Positions 18,937 to 28,093 of a DNA stretch of 36,394 nt are shown piece by piece (the first letter of the stretch is position 1; each line of letters starts with the position of its first letter). The notes under the pieces were generated by a model. The model worked only from the letters and a program-made list of their open reading frames with translations. It was not told the DNA's origin and ran no database searches. The DNA comes from CAVTUU01 sp045804965 (GTDB taxonomy: Bacteria; Chloroflexota; Chloroflexia; Thermomicrobiales; UBA6265): contig JBJMMD010000023.1 in NCBI GenBank assembly GCA_045804965.1, positions 1 through 36,394 on the forward strand, given 5' to 3'. Position numbers and translations under genes: made by a program.

Positions 18937-19517
18937 TCGCCGCAGCAGCGCGGCCGCATCCGACCGAAGATGTCAGCGGCGATGCCTGGCATGTCGATTG
19001 GAATTCACTCGGATGCCGCATCGCGCTCATCGACGGTTTGGGCCACGGACCGGCCGCAGCGGAGGCGGCGGCGAGGGCCCGAGAGGTGCTCGCTGCCTCG
19101 CCGGATGCCCATCCCGCCGACGTCCTACGACTCTGTCACGAGGCGCTCCGCAGGACACGTGGCGCGGCAATGGGTGTCGCGGCAATCTTGCCGGACGACG
19201 GCCGCGTGATCTACGCTGGGATCGGGAACGTCGAGGCCCGGCTGGTCGTCGCGGGCCGGACAGTCCGGTTGCTGTCGTCTCGCGGGATTGTCGGAGCGGT
19301 GCTGCCAACCGTGCGCCCAGTTGAGGCGAAGCTTGAGCCAGGGTGGTTGTTCCTCATCCATACCGACGGCATCAGCGATCGATTCACGCTCGACGAAGGA
19401 GTCGCCGAGAATGGGGGGCATCCTCAGCTTCTTGCGGACACGATCCTGTCCCACTGGGCTCGGGCCGCCGACGACGCGACGGTCGTTGTTGCATGCCGAG
19501 AACAATCGGTTAGGTAG
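18915..19517 (+). CDS. RsbX-like PP2C/SpoIIE serine phosphatase
   Basis: A 200-residue PP2C-fold phosphatase without extra domains, as RsbX. Metal-binding acidic positions are visible in EDVSGDAW (D23), DGLGHGPAA (D40), HTDGISDRF (D151) and ADDATVV (D187). RsbX dephosphorylates RsbS-P and RsbR-P to reset the stressosome, and the same role is likely here. The start lies 22 bp inside the preceding gene, again suggesting coupling. It is the last gene of the operon. Between its stop and the convergent dehydrogenase gene there is only a hairpin. Confidence 0.92.
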   Translation: MADAGVLIAAAARPHPTEDVSGDAWHVDWNSLGCRIALIDGLGHGPAAAEAAARAREVLAASPDAHPADVLRLCHEALRRTRGAAMGVAAILPDDGRVIYAGIGNVEARLVVAGRTVRLLSSRGIVGAVLPTVRPVEAKLEPGWLFLIHTDGISDRFTLDEGVAENGGHPQLLADTILSHWARAADDATVVVACREQSVR

Positions 19518-19777
19518 GCCCAAGAAAAAAATCGGCGGACGATGCGGCGCTCACTTTTTCTGGCTGACATTCCTGAACGACGCAAATTCCCGACCTTGTT
19601 CCAGATGCAGTGGCTGGACGACGACCGGCAGTTCTCAGATTCCTCGCGAAGGGCATCCCGTTCCGCGGTCCGGATTCCCAGCGAACCGCTTGCGCATCAT
19701 GTCACGGTGCTTGTCTTTCGGACTGCTTTGTGGCATGACCCGACCGCTGTCTACACGCGTTGCCGGCAAGGACGGAA

Positions 19778-19807
19778 CAGGGTGGGTAGGTCTTTCCTCC
19801 CACCCTG
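19778..19807. terminator. Hairpin between convergent stressosome and SDR genes
   Basis: CAGGGTGGG and CCCACCCTG pair perfectly; AGG/CCT extends the stem past one bulged T, with loop TCTTT. It is placed to end transcription from both sides. No long T-run follows on either strand. The rest of 19518-19844 holds no supported gene. Confidence 0.5.
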
Positions 19808-19844
19808 CATGCCTCGCCTTGTCTATGGTCCAGCTTAAGCGGGC

Positions 19845-20741
19845 TCAGACCAAGGGCATGCCGCCCGTGACACCGACGACTTGGCCGGCGATATAGCTTG
19901 ACTCCGCCGAGGCGAGGAAGACGAAGAGTGGCGCGAGCTCGGCGGGCTGTGCGGGCCGGCCGATCGGCGCCTGCTGTCCGAAGTGCTGCGCCTTCTCGGC
20001 CGGCATCGTCGCCGGAATGAGCGGCGTCCAGACCGGGCCGGGAGCAACCACATTGACGCGGATCCCCTTCTGCAGGCCCTCCTCTGCTAGAGCCTTGGAA
20101 AAGGTGACGATCGCCCCTTTCGTGCTGGCGTAGGCGAGGAGCTCGGGCGACGGCTGATAGGCCTGGATGGAGGCGGTGTTGATGATCGCGCTGCCCGGCT
20201 GCAGATGTGGCCAGGCCGCGCGGCAGAGGTAATACATCGCGAAGATGTTGGTGCGGAAGGTGTGCTCCCATTCGCCATCAGGGATCTGTTCGATGCCCGC
20301 GTGGGTCATCTGGAAGGCGGCGTTGTTGACTAGGATGTCAAGCCGACCCAGCTCCGACACTGCCCGCTCGACAAGGGATCGGCAGTGGGCCCCGTCGGCG
20401 ATGTCGCCAGCCATCGTGATCGCTGCTCGACCCGCCTCGCGGACAATCCGGGCAGTCTCCTCAGCGTCGGTGTGCTCGCTCAGGTACGAGATGAGCACGT
20501 CGGCGCCTTCCCTGGCGAAGGCGAGGGCGACAGCCCGCCCAATGCCGCTGTCGCCACCGGTGATGAGGGCCGCCTTCCCGGCGAGCCGCCCGAATCCCTG
20601 GTACGACGCCTCCCCGAAGTCGGGCGCCGGGGTCATCTCCGACTCAAGGCCGGGATAGTCCAGATGGTCTTGGGGGAAGGGAGGCTTCGGCCCCGTTTCC
20701 TTCGGATCTTGCAACGTCTGACTTCGATTCGGGGTCGACAT
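19845..20741 (-). CDS. Short-chain dehydrogenase, YdaD/general stress protein 39-like
   Basis: An NAD(P)-dependent classical SDR, 298 residues. Cofactor motif TGGDSGIG is at 61-68, NNAA at 139-142 and the catalytic triad S181, Y194, K198 (YASTK). The N-terminal extension with PPFPQDHLDYPGLESEM before the Rossmann fold is typical of the YdaD/YhdF/GSP39 subgroup, several of which belong to the sigma-B general stress regulon in Bacillus. GGAG lies just upstream of the paired ATGs at 20744 and 20741. A longer frame upstream to 20879 is not conserved. It converges on the stressosome operon. The substrate is not known. Confidence 0.9.
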   Translation of the reverse strand: MSTPNRSQTLQDPKETGPKPPFPQDHLDYPGLESEMTPAPDFGEASYQGFGRLAGKAALITGGDSGIGRAVALAFAREGADVLISYLSEHTDAEETARIVREAGRAAITMAGDIADGAHCRSLVERAVSELGRLDILVNNAAFQMTHAGIEQIPDGEWEHTFRTNIFAMYYLCRAAWPHLQPGSAIINTASIQAYQPSPELLAYASTKGAIVTFSKALAEEGLQKGIRVNVVAPGPVWTPLIPATMPAEKAQHFGQQAPIGRPAQPAELAPLFVFLASAESSYIAGQVVGVTGGMPLV

Positions 20742-20744
20742 CAT

Positions 20745-21126
20745 CCTTACTCCATGGGCACGACTGAAGCGACAAATTGCGGACCGCCGGAACCGGCGAG
20801 TTCCGACCGCGGACGCAGTATCCGTGCCAGACGTGGAGATAGAGCGAGAGCATTGGATTGTTGCGTCACCTGTCGACACGTCGCCCGCACCGCATCGCGG
20901 GTCGGACCTCAGCCTGCGCTCGCAAGGAGCTTGTTGAGCGCAAAGGCATCGAGATGGACAGTGTCGCCCGCGGATTTCATCTGGTTTGCTAACCGAACCT
21001 CAATTCCGCTTTCCTAGGCATGACCGAGCCGCCCTTGCCACTGCACGTTGCCGCGAAGCAGCTGTTTCCGGGTAATTTAAATACGGGGTCGATTATGACC
21101 CGTGTGTGCATGACGCGGTCTTGAAT
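20745..21126. other. Gene-free stretch upstream of the SDR gene
   Basis: No supported gene. The promoter of the minus-strand SDR should lie near 20750-20830, but no clear boxes are visible. An imperfect ACGGGGTC/GACCCGT hairpin sits just before comM fragment 3. Confidence 0.4.
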
Positions 21127-21233
21127 TTCTGTCCGTGCGGCTTCGCGGGCGAACCCATGATTGAACTCGATGTTCGGGCCAAACTATCAGCCACCATCAA
21201 AATTGGATCAGCGACCCGCTGCTTGATCGCGTC
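21127..21233 (+). pseudogene. comM: comM/yifB fragment 3, frameshifted
   Basis: The sequence reads FCPCGFAGEP in one frame, then, after a one-base deletion, CSGQTISHHQNWISDPLLDRV in the next. It aligns with fragment 1 at about 4708-4800 (CPCGYAGDP, CSGQTISRYQKRIS, PLLDRI) and shares long nucleotide runs such as GATGTTCGGG and ATCAGCC. Neither the downstream Mg_chelatase_C helices nor the upstream AAA+ core is present. It is plainly non-functional. It covers a different part of the gene from fragment 2, so the three fragments are not simple copies of one another. Confidence 0.75.
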
Positions 21234-21436
21234 CCGTCCTCGTCGTCCAGTCGTGCCGAGGCTAAGAAGAGCTTGCTGATCGGCGCTCCAGCATACGATC
21301 GGCAGGAGTCCGTGAGGGCGTTCGGCGGGCGCTGTAAGGTCATCCGCAGCAATCTATGCGTCAGGTTTCAGGATTCCGCGCCTGGTGAGGAGCCCGGCCG
21401 CAAAACCAGCCTGCCTCGGCCTTGTCCGGCATGCCG

Positions 21437-22453
21437 CTACGCGGCAGTGCCCTCGAAGACGGCCGTCCCAACGTCGCTCGCCGTCACACCGACAAAGCGG
21501 AAGCCGGCCGCCGCGAACAGGGCCGCATACTCCTCGGGTGTGCGCTCCCGCCCTCCAGGTGCCACCAGCATGTTGAGATCGGAGAACTTGTCGTCGGGGT
21601 TCGCGTTTGGTGGGCCCAGTTCCCGCTCGACTACCAGGAGTGCCGACCCTTCGGTCATCGCTCGCCGGCAAGTCCCCAGGATGCGGAGGCAGTCCTCGTC
21701 TTCCCAGTCGTGAAGGATGGCCTTGAGCACGTAGGCATCGCCGGCTTCAGGGACAGCGTCGAAGAAACTCCCGCCGACGATTTCGCACCGGTCCGCGACC
21801 CCGGCCGCCGCCAGGATGGACGGTGCGCCGGTGACCACGTGGGGCTGGTCGAAGAGCACGCCGCGCATCCTCGGGTGCTTGGCGAGGATCGCCGCTAGGA
21901 ATGCGCCGTTCCCCCCGCCGACATCCACCACCGTTTCGAAGCGGTCGAAGTCGAAGGCGGCCACGACGGTGGCAGCGACTTGGCGCGAGAGGTCGGTCAT
22001 GGCCCGGTCAAAGCTGGCCGAGAGTTCCGGGTGCTGTGCACGGAAAGTCCAGGAGTCGGTTCCGTGGACATGGCGGAAGGCATTCTCTCCCGTTCGCACG
22101 CTGTGCTCCAGGCCGCCCCAAGCCTGCCAGTGGTAAGGCGTGCCGACGAATGCCGCCCATCCGGCCACCGAGTCCGGCGCGTCGGTGCGCAAACAAGCAC
22201 CCAGCTCGGTCAGGGCGAACCGCCGTCCATCTTCCTCACGGAGGACTCCTACGCTTGCCAAGGCGCGCAGCAGGCGGTAGAGCGCGTCGGGATTGGTACC
22301 CGTAGCGACGGCGAGTTCGTCGCTGGTGCGGGTGCCGTCGGCTAAGAGGTCGGCGACGCCGAGAACGGCGGCGACGTGGATTGCTTGCGTCACCTGATAG
22401 CCGTTCACCAGGCGGCGCAGCGCCAGCCACGGCGGTGGTGCCTTCCTATCCAT
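21437..22453 (-). CDS. SAM-dependent O-methyltransferase (COMT/hydroxyneurosporene type)
   Basis: A 338-residue class I methyltransferase. Residues about 12-85 form the winged dimerisation domain, the SAM motif is VVDVGGGNG (175-183), and ILHDWEDEDC carries the candidate catalytic base H248, as in plant-type and polyketide O-methyltransferases (PF00891 family). Such enzymes methylate hydroxyls on aromatic, polyketide or carotenoid substrates. No biosynthetic neighbours are present, so the substrate is open. AAGGAGGAG precedes ATG 22453 at ideal distance. It is transcribed alone. Confidence 0.92.
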   Translation of the reverse strand: MDRKAPPPWLALRRLVNGYQVTQAIHVAAVLGVADLLADGTRTSDELAVATGTNPDALYRLLRALASVGVLREEDGRRFALTELGACLRTDAPDSVAGWAAFVGTPYHWQAWGGLEHSVRTGENAFRHVHGTDSWTFRAQHPELSASFDRAMTDLSRQVAATVVAAFDFDRFETVVDVGGGNGAFLAAILAKHPRMRGVLFDQPHVVTGAPSILAAAGVADRCEIVGGSFFDAVPEAGDAYVLKAILHDWEDEDCLRILGTCRRAMTEGSALLVVERELGPPNANPDDKFSDLNMLVAPGGRERTPEEYAALFAAAGFRFVGVTASDVGTAVFEGTAA

Positions 22454-22839
22454 GACGCTCCTCCTTCAGATTGGTTGGCAGGCCTGGTCCAACGCCCCGG
22501 ACGGCTTAACGCTTCGCCGGCGCCCAGGCGATGACCTCCGCAGACCCAGGAAATCTACGTTTCCCTGGTTACAAGTCGGTGAGTGCCAGCGCAAGATCGT
22601 GCCAGGTTTGTCCAACGACTCCTAGTTTACCGTCCGTTTCATGTTCGCGCGTCGGCACGGTTCAAAATCGCTTGAAGCGGATGCACTTTCGGTGAGCTGC
22701 GCGGCTGAAGCTTGGTAGCTGCTCCTCGAGGTGGGCATCGGTCGGGATGATCGCGGTCCACACGGCACGACTCCTGCAAAGCGACGATGACCGACCGTGC
22801 CGAATGGTCGAGCGCCCCTCGCATCGGAAGGAGATTGAT
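22454..22839. other. Divergent intergenic region
   Basis: This separates the methyltransferase (minus) from the small acidic protein gene (plus). CGGCACG (22763-22769) pairs with CGTGCCG (22796-22802) across a 26-base loop, a weak candidate regulatory dyad. No gene is supported. Confidence 0.35.
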
Positions 22840-23280
22840 ATGCCAAGTGAAAGATCGCAGACAAATGCGCAGACTCCGGCGGACGAAATGGATGCGCTGG
22901 CCCGCCGCTGGCCGGAATTGAACGACGACGATTGGGCGCACTTGCCAGTCGTCCGTCCCGACGAGAGGCTAACGTCAGGTGCGACCTATTTCGATCTCAA
23001 CGACCCCGAGCGAGGGCCGTTCCAAGCGTCCGATTCACAGGAAGCTACGGCTGAAAACCGGTTCGTCGCGAAGGATAAGCTCGATCCGGCGATCTGGAAT
23101 GTGTTCGTTTCCCCTCAGCAATCCAGCGGCGACCAAGACGAAATTGTGCGCCCGATCGATGGGTTGCGCCGGGGGGCCGATCAGGTCGCTTCGGGCGAGC
23201 AACGAATTGAAGATCTGTCGCGCCGACTTGAAAACGAATACCCGGCGAATGAACATTCCGGTGGGGGCCAGCAAACATAG
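22840..23280 (+). CDS. Hypothetical acidic protein, 146 aa
   Basis: The start is well defined: AAGGAG lies seven bases before ATG 22840. The product is hydrophilic and acidic, with no membrane segment or signal. Segments include DALARRWPELNDDDWAHLPV, RLTSGATYFDLNDPERGPF and a helical C-terminal region (DGLRRGADQVASGEQRIEDLS). I do not recognise a family, though the WxxLxxxDW pattern is seen in small stress-related (CsbD-like) proteins, so a stress role is a weak guess. It converges on the subtilase gene with 58 bp between stops. Confidence 0.65.
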   Translation: MPSERSQTNAQTPADEMDALARRWPELNDDDWAHLPVVRPDERLTSGATYFDLNDPERGPFQASDSQEATAENRFVAKDKLDPAIWNVFVSPQQSSGDQDEIVRPIDGLRRGADQVASGEQRIEDLSRRLENEYPANEHSGGGQQT

Positions 23281-23338
23281 CGCGGCTCTGAACCCTTCTC
23301 ATCCGAAGATCGATCGCACTTGTGACGCAGCCGTCGAA

Positions 23339-26300
23339 TCAATCGGTAGGCGATGCCTCGGCGGGCGGTGGTTCAGTCGGCGCTGCTGTCGGCTCGGCCA
23401 CCGGTGTTTGGGTGGCTGCCGGTTCTTGTGCGGGCGTCGGCGTCGCGGTTTCGGTCGGTTCTGGTTCCAGTGTCGGGGTGGCTTCGGGCGCTTCTGTCGG
23501 CGGTGGTGTCGGCGTTACGGTCGCGCGAGAGCCCCGTTCGATCTCGACCGGTTTCGTCGAGTCGCTGTGCTCAGCATGGAAGTTATCGAAGCCGATACTC
23601 GCGGCCGTCTCGCCGGAAAACATGGTGAGACCGACGCTGCCGTCGAGCTGCTCGATCCCCGTGATCGTCGCGATCGCCTTGAGATGGCTGCCAGCGTTGC
23701 CCCAGTAGAGCGTCGCCCAGGCGTTATCGCCATCATGACCGGTCACAACACGGAGCGTATAGGTTGATCCTGGCTTAAACGAGAGATCGCCATCGGCAGT
23801 GATGAAACGATCGACGACCGTGCCCCCGGCGACCTCCGAAAGTTCCAAGGTATCCGCATCGACATCGGCCACAACGGTGACGTAGTTGTCCGGCCCGTTC
23901 CAGGCAAGAACGACCCCGCCTCGACCGCCGTCGCCGGTGAAACGAATGTCGGTTTCGACAACCGCGCGGTCGTAGGTGTGTCCGTCGCGGGACAGCCAAG
24001 CTACGCCCTCGCCGCCATCAGTCGCGAACTCGACAAAGGCATCGCCCCGGCGTTCCGCGGTTTCGATCGCGATTCGGTCGCTTGACGCTGCCTCACGCGT
24101 CCAGCCAGGAGGCAATCCACCGCTCGGCGGGCCGCTGAAATCGTCATCGAACGCGACGTTTCGGACCGATGCTGTAGTCGGTGTATCAAGACTGGCCATT
24201 GCCGAAACCGCGAACAGCGCCGATGCCTTCCCGAACGTCGAACCGCCCGTGCCCTCAACCTTGTGGTCGGCCTGGGTCGCTCCTGCGGGAACCACGAATG
24301 AGCCCGTGCCGCTGCCGACTGCCGAGACGGCGATTGTAGCGACCGATGCCGAGGACGACGTCGTCACAAACCATTTCACCGTCACGACCTCGTTCTTGCC
24401 GTAACCGGTTAGGCTCACCGTCACTGTCGTTCCGGCGGGGCCACTCGTCGGATCGAGCGCGAGGCTCTGATTGACCGTGACGAACTTACCGATCTTCGCA
24501 CCGCTCGTGGAGCCGATGACTTCGATCTGGTGTGATCCTTTATACGCCGCCGGCGTTGGCACATTCAGCGTTGCGTTGCCAATGGCGGAGGCTGGAATGC
24601 TCGACAAAACCGTGACGTCAGTCGTCGTGTCGTACCACCGGAACGTAATCGTCTCGCCCGCCGCGAATCCGTGGGCCGTGGCCGTAAGGGGCGCACCGAC
24701 CGTCGTTGCAGGGGGAACGTCGGTCATGGAGCCACTGACAGTAAAGGTCGCCGATGCCAGGTTGCCGCTCGAACCGGATCCGGTGATCGTGTGGGCGCCC
24801 TTGGACGCTTCTGGCACCTGGAAAGTTGCCGTCGCCGTACCATTTCCACCGGCGGTCGAGCTCGTCACTACAGTTGAGTTGGCGCCTTCGAGCCAAAGGA
24901 AGTTGACCGCTTCACCGGCGGCATATCCCTTGCCGGTCGCGGTTACAGCCGAACCGACCGTACTGATACCGAGCGAAAGCGCCAAACTCGGGGTCACCGT
25001 GAAGCTCGCCGTCGCGGACAAGGCCGATGTAAGACCGACGCCCGAAAGTGTGTGAGCGCCTGACGCCCCCTCTGGGATCGAAATTGAAATCGTCGCTTTG
25101 CCGAGTGCAGAGGTGAGTCCAGACGCGATCGCGGGCCCGTCGAATCGGATTTCGACCGTTTCATTTGCACCGAAGCCCGTCACCGTCGCACTTAAGAAGG
25201 TGCCCACTTTGCCCGACGTGCTGATGAGTTTTAGATTCGGCGTGACGGTGAAGGTCTTTGCTGGAAGTGAGCCGCTGACAGTCCCGGTGAAAAGCACTGA
25301 ATGAGCGCCACCGTCGGCGTCTGACACCGTGAACGACGAAGAACCGCTGCCGTTCGAGCCGATAGAGAACATAGCCTTGGCCGTGGTGTTGTCGCTATCC
25401 CAGTAGACGCGGACCGTCTCATACGCGGTCAGTGAGGTGCATGCCACACTGACCGACGAGGAGACGACGCCTGTGGACGGTCCGATCGTACAGCTGGGCG
25501 GCGGTGGAGGCGGAGGTGGTCCAGCGTCGCCCACAGTGAAGGTCGTCGAGGAGGAGGCGAAACTGCTCAGCCCTCTACCTTCGACCTTGTGGTCGCCAGC
25601 GGTCGCGTCCGCGGGCACGGTGACAGTTTCTGTGCCACTTCCGGTCAGGGAAGCAGCGATGGTGGTCAGCACGACTGCGCTGGACGAAGTTGCATACCAG
25701 CGGATCTCGATCGACTCGCTGGCGCGATATCCTGTCAGCATAGCGGTAATCGTCGTGCCGGCAGGCGAACGGGTGGGATCGATGGCAATCGCGCCGCTGA
25801 TTGAGAAGAAAGCCGAACCAGCGGCGCCGCTGGTTCCAACCGCTTCGATTCGATGCGAGCCGTTCGCGGCGTCCGGCGCCACGATTGAAGTCGTGGCGTC
25901 ACCTGTGGCGGAAGGGGTAACTGTCTTGAGGACGGTGAAGGTCGTGCTGGTGTCGTACCACCGTAAGGCAATGGAGTCGTTTGGACCGTAGCCTTTCAGT
26001 GTCAATGTCACTGTGGCGCCGACCTTGCCGCTCAGTGGCGAGCCCGCAACGGAAGGATTAACTGTATAGCTCGCTGAGGCAAGGCTGCCCTGGTTGCCAG
26101 CGCCGTCAACCGTGTGTGCTCCCTTCGATGCGGATGGCACGGCGAACGTTGCCGACCCGCCGCCGGCAGACGAGGTCACGACCGTTTGTAACACGGTCGA
26201 GGATGACGCTGTGTCGTACCAGCGGACGATCACTTGTTCGCCGGTGACGTATCCACCGAGAGCGGCTGTGACGTTCGACCCGACCTTTCCAGCGGTTGGG

Positions 26301-28093
26301 CTGAGCGTGATGCCGGTCTGGACTGTGTAGCCAGCACTCTTCGTCAGTCCGCTCATGACCCCTGTTCCGGCGATCGTGTGTAGTCCTTTAGTCCCTTGCG
26401 GCACGGAAGTGAAAAAGGTCACCCGTCCGACCGCCGAGGTCGTGTTCGAGAAGTAGTTCGCGCCGTCCCAACTGAGATTCACCGTTTCAGTGCCGCCAAA
26501 GCCGGTAAAGGTGGCAGACAACGTTGATCCAACCTTGCCGGTCGTCGTGTTCAACTGCAGATTCGGCACCACCATGAAGGGCAGTGCGATCTGCGTTCCT
26601 GTCGTGCCGCCTTGGGCGATCAGCGTGTGGGCGCCTCCGGTGGCATCAGGGATCTTGACGACGAGAGAACCGGCACCAGAGGAGCCGATCGTCATCGAGC
26701 CGCGCTGAGTCGTTGACGTGCTATCCAGGTAGATGCGTACGGTTTCCGGGGTATCGAAGTTGAAGCACGACACCGTGACGGAACTGCCGACGACGCCACT
26801 TGACGCGCTCGACGTACAAGCGGGAGGCGGAGGCGGCAACGGATCGCCTCCGACTGCGCCGGCATTGATCAGGGGCTCCGCCGATCCGTCGACATCTCCT
26901 GTAAATCCGTCGGTCGAGTCTTGGGCCCAGGCGATCGAGCGAAGATAAGTGCGAACGGCGTCCGGAGAAACGCCTGGCTCCTCATACAGATAAACCGCTG
27001 CGGCCCCAGCGACGTGAGGACTTGCCATGCTCGTTCCCGATTCGAGTGCCGTACCGCCCCCTGGCCAGGTCGAAAGGATGTTAAGACCGGGAGCCGCGAT
27101 ATCAACGACCGATCCGTAATTGCTGAACGTGGCCAGTGTGTCATCGTCGCCGTAGACGAAGCTCGTAGGACCCTTTCCGCTCGGTTTACCATCGGTGTCG
27201 ACGATTGCCGAAACGGTGATGACTTCCGGGTATGCGGCCGGAACGAAACCGCCGGCGTCCAGTGATGAGTTGCCGGCGGCGACCACGTAGGTAACGCCCG
27301 CATTCACCGAGGCGCAGATCGCTTCGTGCAGCCCGTGGTCGTTGCAGTCCTCGACCGGAGCTTCGCCGCCGAGACTCATATTGGCGACTTCGATCGTGCC
27401 GGCGTGAGCAGTGACCCAATCTATGCCGCAAATGACGTCGGAGAATTCACCCTCACCATTCGCATTGAGTACGCGCACGGCCCAAAGACGCGCTCCCGGG
27501 GCGACGCCGACAACTCCACTACCATCGTCGCGAGCGCCGATGGTGCCGCCAACGTGGGTCCCGTGCCCGTTTTGATCGTCATAGCTCGATTCGCCCGGCA
27601 CGCAGTTGACACCGCCGCCGACGTTCAGATCGGGATGATCGACGTCGATGCCGGTATCGATGACCGCGACGTCGACCGAAATGGGATTTGCGCCACTCCC
27701 GATCTGCGCCGCGGCGTTACGGTCGGCCTGACTACGTTTGATGCCAGTCGGCACAGTTTGAGCAAACGCATGGACGGGGCGATCAGGAACGATCGCCAGG
27801 ACTTCCGGGTCAGCGCTGAGCCTAGTCAGCTGGTCGGAGGTGAGATCAACGGAAAAACCGCGGAGCGCGGAACCATAGACATGGCGCGGACGAATTTTGA
27901 GCGGACGTACCTTTTTGTCGACCGCCTCCTGTGCGCTGACACCGGGTTTCGGGCGCAGAGTGACGATGTAGCGGCCCGACGACGTTAGCCTCGTGGAAGC
28001 TTCGGCGGCGTCGAAGTGGTCGAAGGCACCAACCACGGCGAGGGCGAGGGCGGCCGCGACGAGAAGCGTCAAGACCAAGAATCGCGAGCGCAT
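23339..28093 (-). CDS. Secreted subtilisin-like (S8) protease with ten-module stalk
   Basis: A 1584-residue exported protease. Signal peptide at residues 1-32 (RFLVLTLLVAAALALAVVG core), an I9-type propeptide at about 40-108, and an S8 catalytic domain at about 135-410 with D146 (VIDTGID), H177 (NGHGTH), oxyanion N275 (AAGNS) and S355 (SGTSMASPHVAG), all present. From about 425 to 1296 there are ten Ig-like modules of 82-89 residues in two blocks of five. A concanavalin-like beta domain follows (about 1305-1520: VETDIRFTGDGGRGGVVLAW, SIGFDNFHAE), then a Pro/Thr/Glu tail. There is no LPXTG or C-terminal membrane helix. GGAGGAG precedes ATG 28093. It is probably an extracellular or surface-held scavenging protease. 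Confidence 0.93.
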   Translation of the reverse strand: MRSRFLVLTLLVAAALALAVVGAFDHFDAAEASTRLTSSGRYIVTLRPKPGVSAQEAVDKKVRPLKIRPRHVYGSALRGFSVDLTSDQLTRLSADPEVLAIVPDRPVHAFAQTVPTGIKRSQADRNAAAQIGSGANPISVDVAVIDTGIDVDHPDLNVGGGVNCVPGESSYDDQNGHGTHVGGTIGARDDGSGVVGVAPGARLWAVRVLNANGEGEFSDVICGIDWVTAHAGTIEVANMSLGGEAPVEDCNDHGLHEAICASVNAGVTYVVAAGNSSLDAGGFVPAAYPEVITVSAIVDTDGKPSGKGPTSFVYGDDDTLATFSNYGSVVDIAAPGLNILSTWPGGGTALESGTSMASPHVAGAAAVYLYEEPGVSPDAVRTYLRSIAWAQDSTDGFTGDVDGSAEPLINAGAVGGDPLPPPPPACTSSASSGVVGSSVTVSCFNFDTPETVRIYLDSTSTTQRGSMTIGSSGAGSLVVKIPDATGGAHTLIAQGGTTGTQIALPFMVVPNLQLNTTTGKVGSTLSATFTGFGGTETVNLSWDGANYFSNTTSAVGRVTFFTSVPQGTKGLHTIAGTGVMSGLTKSAGYTVQTGITLSPTAGKVGSNVTAALGGYVTGEQVIVRWYDTASSSTVLQTVVTSSAGGGSATFAVPSASKGAHTVDGAGNQGSLASASYTVNPSVAGSPLSGKVGATVTLTLKGYGPNDSIALRWYDTSTTFTVLKTVTPSATGDATTSIVAPDAANGSHRIEAVGTSGAAGSAFFSISGAIAIDPTRSPAGTTITAMLTGYRASESIEIRWYATSSSAVVLTTIAASLTGSGTETVTVPADATAGDHKVEGRGLSSFASSSTTFTVGDAGPPPPPPPPSCTIGPSTGVVSSSVSVACTSLTAYETVRVYWDSDNTTAKAMFSIGSNGSGSSSFTVSDADGGAHSVLFTGTVSGSLPAKTFTVTPNLKLISTSGKVGTFLSATVTGFGANETVEIRFDGPAIASGLTSALGKATISISIPEGASGAHTLSGVGLTSALSATASFTVTPSLALSLGISTVGSAVTATGKGYAAGEAVNFLWLEGANSTVVTSSTAGGNGTATATFQVPEASKGAHTITGSGSSGNLASATFTVSGSMTDVPPATTVGAPLTATAHGFAAGETITFRWYDTTTDVTVLSSIPASAIGNATLNVPTPAAYKGSHQIEVIGSTSGAKIGKFVTVNQSLALDPTSGPAGTTVTVSLTGYGKNEVVTVKWFVTTSSSASVATIAVSAVGSGTGSFVVPAGATQADHKVEGTGGSTFGKASALFAVSAMASLDTPTTASVRNVAFDDDFSGPPSGGLPPGWTREAASSDRIAIETAERRGDAFVEFATDGGEGVAWLSRDGHTYDRAVVETDIRFTGDGGRGGVVLAWNGPDNYVTVVADVDADTLELSEVAGGTVVDRFITADGDLSFKPGSTYTLRVVTGHDGDNAWATLYWGNAGSHLKAIATITGIEQLDGSVGLTMFSGETAASIGFDNFHAEHSDSTKPVEIERGSRATVTPTPPPTEAPEATPTLEPEPTETATPTPAQEPAATQTPVAEPTAAPTEPPPAEASPTD
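24206..26821 (-). repeat. Two copies of a five-module, 431-residue block inside the subtilase
   Basis: Residues 425-855 and 866-1296 each hold five Ig-like modules, and each block begins after a poly-proline linker (PPPPPP). By position, module 1 pairs with 6 (SSGVVGSSV / STGVVSSSV), 2 with 7 (GKVGSTLSAT / GKVGTFLSAT), 3 with 8, 4 with 9, and 5 with 10 (GDHKVEG / ADHKVEG). By my count both blocks are 431 residues long, so the whole five-module unit was duplicated, not single modules. Confidence 0.8.

Noticed and set aside
24206..26821. Regularly spaced similar DNA segments that might suggest a repeat array or CRISPR.
   Set aside because: They are ~250-bp diverged protein modules in one continuous reading frame, not short identical repeats with unique spacers.
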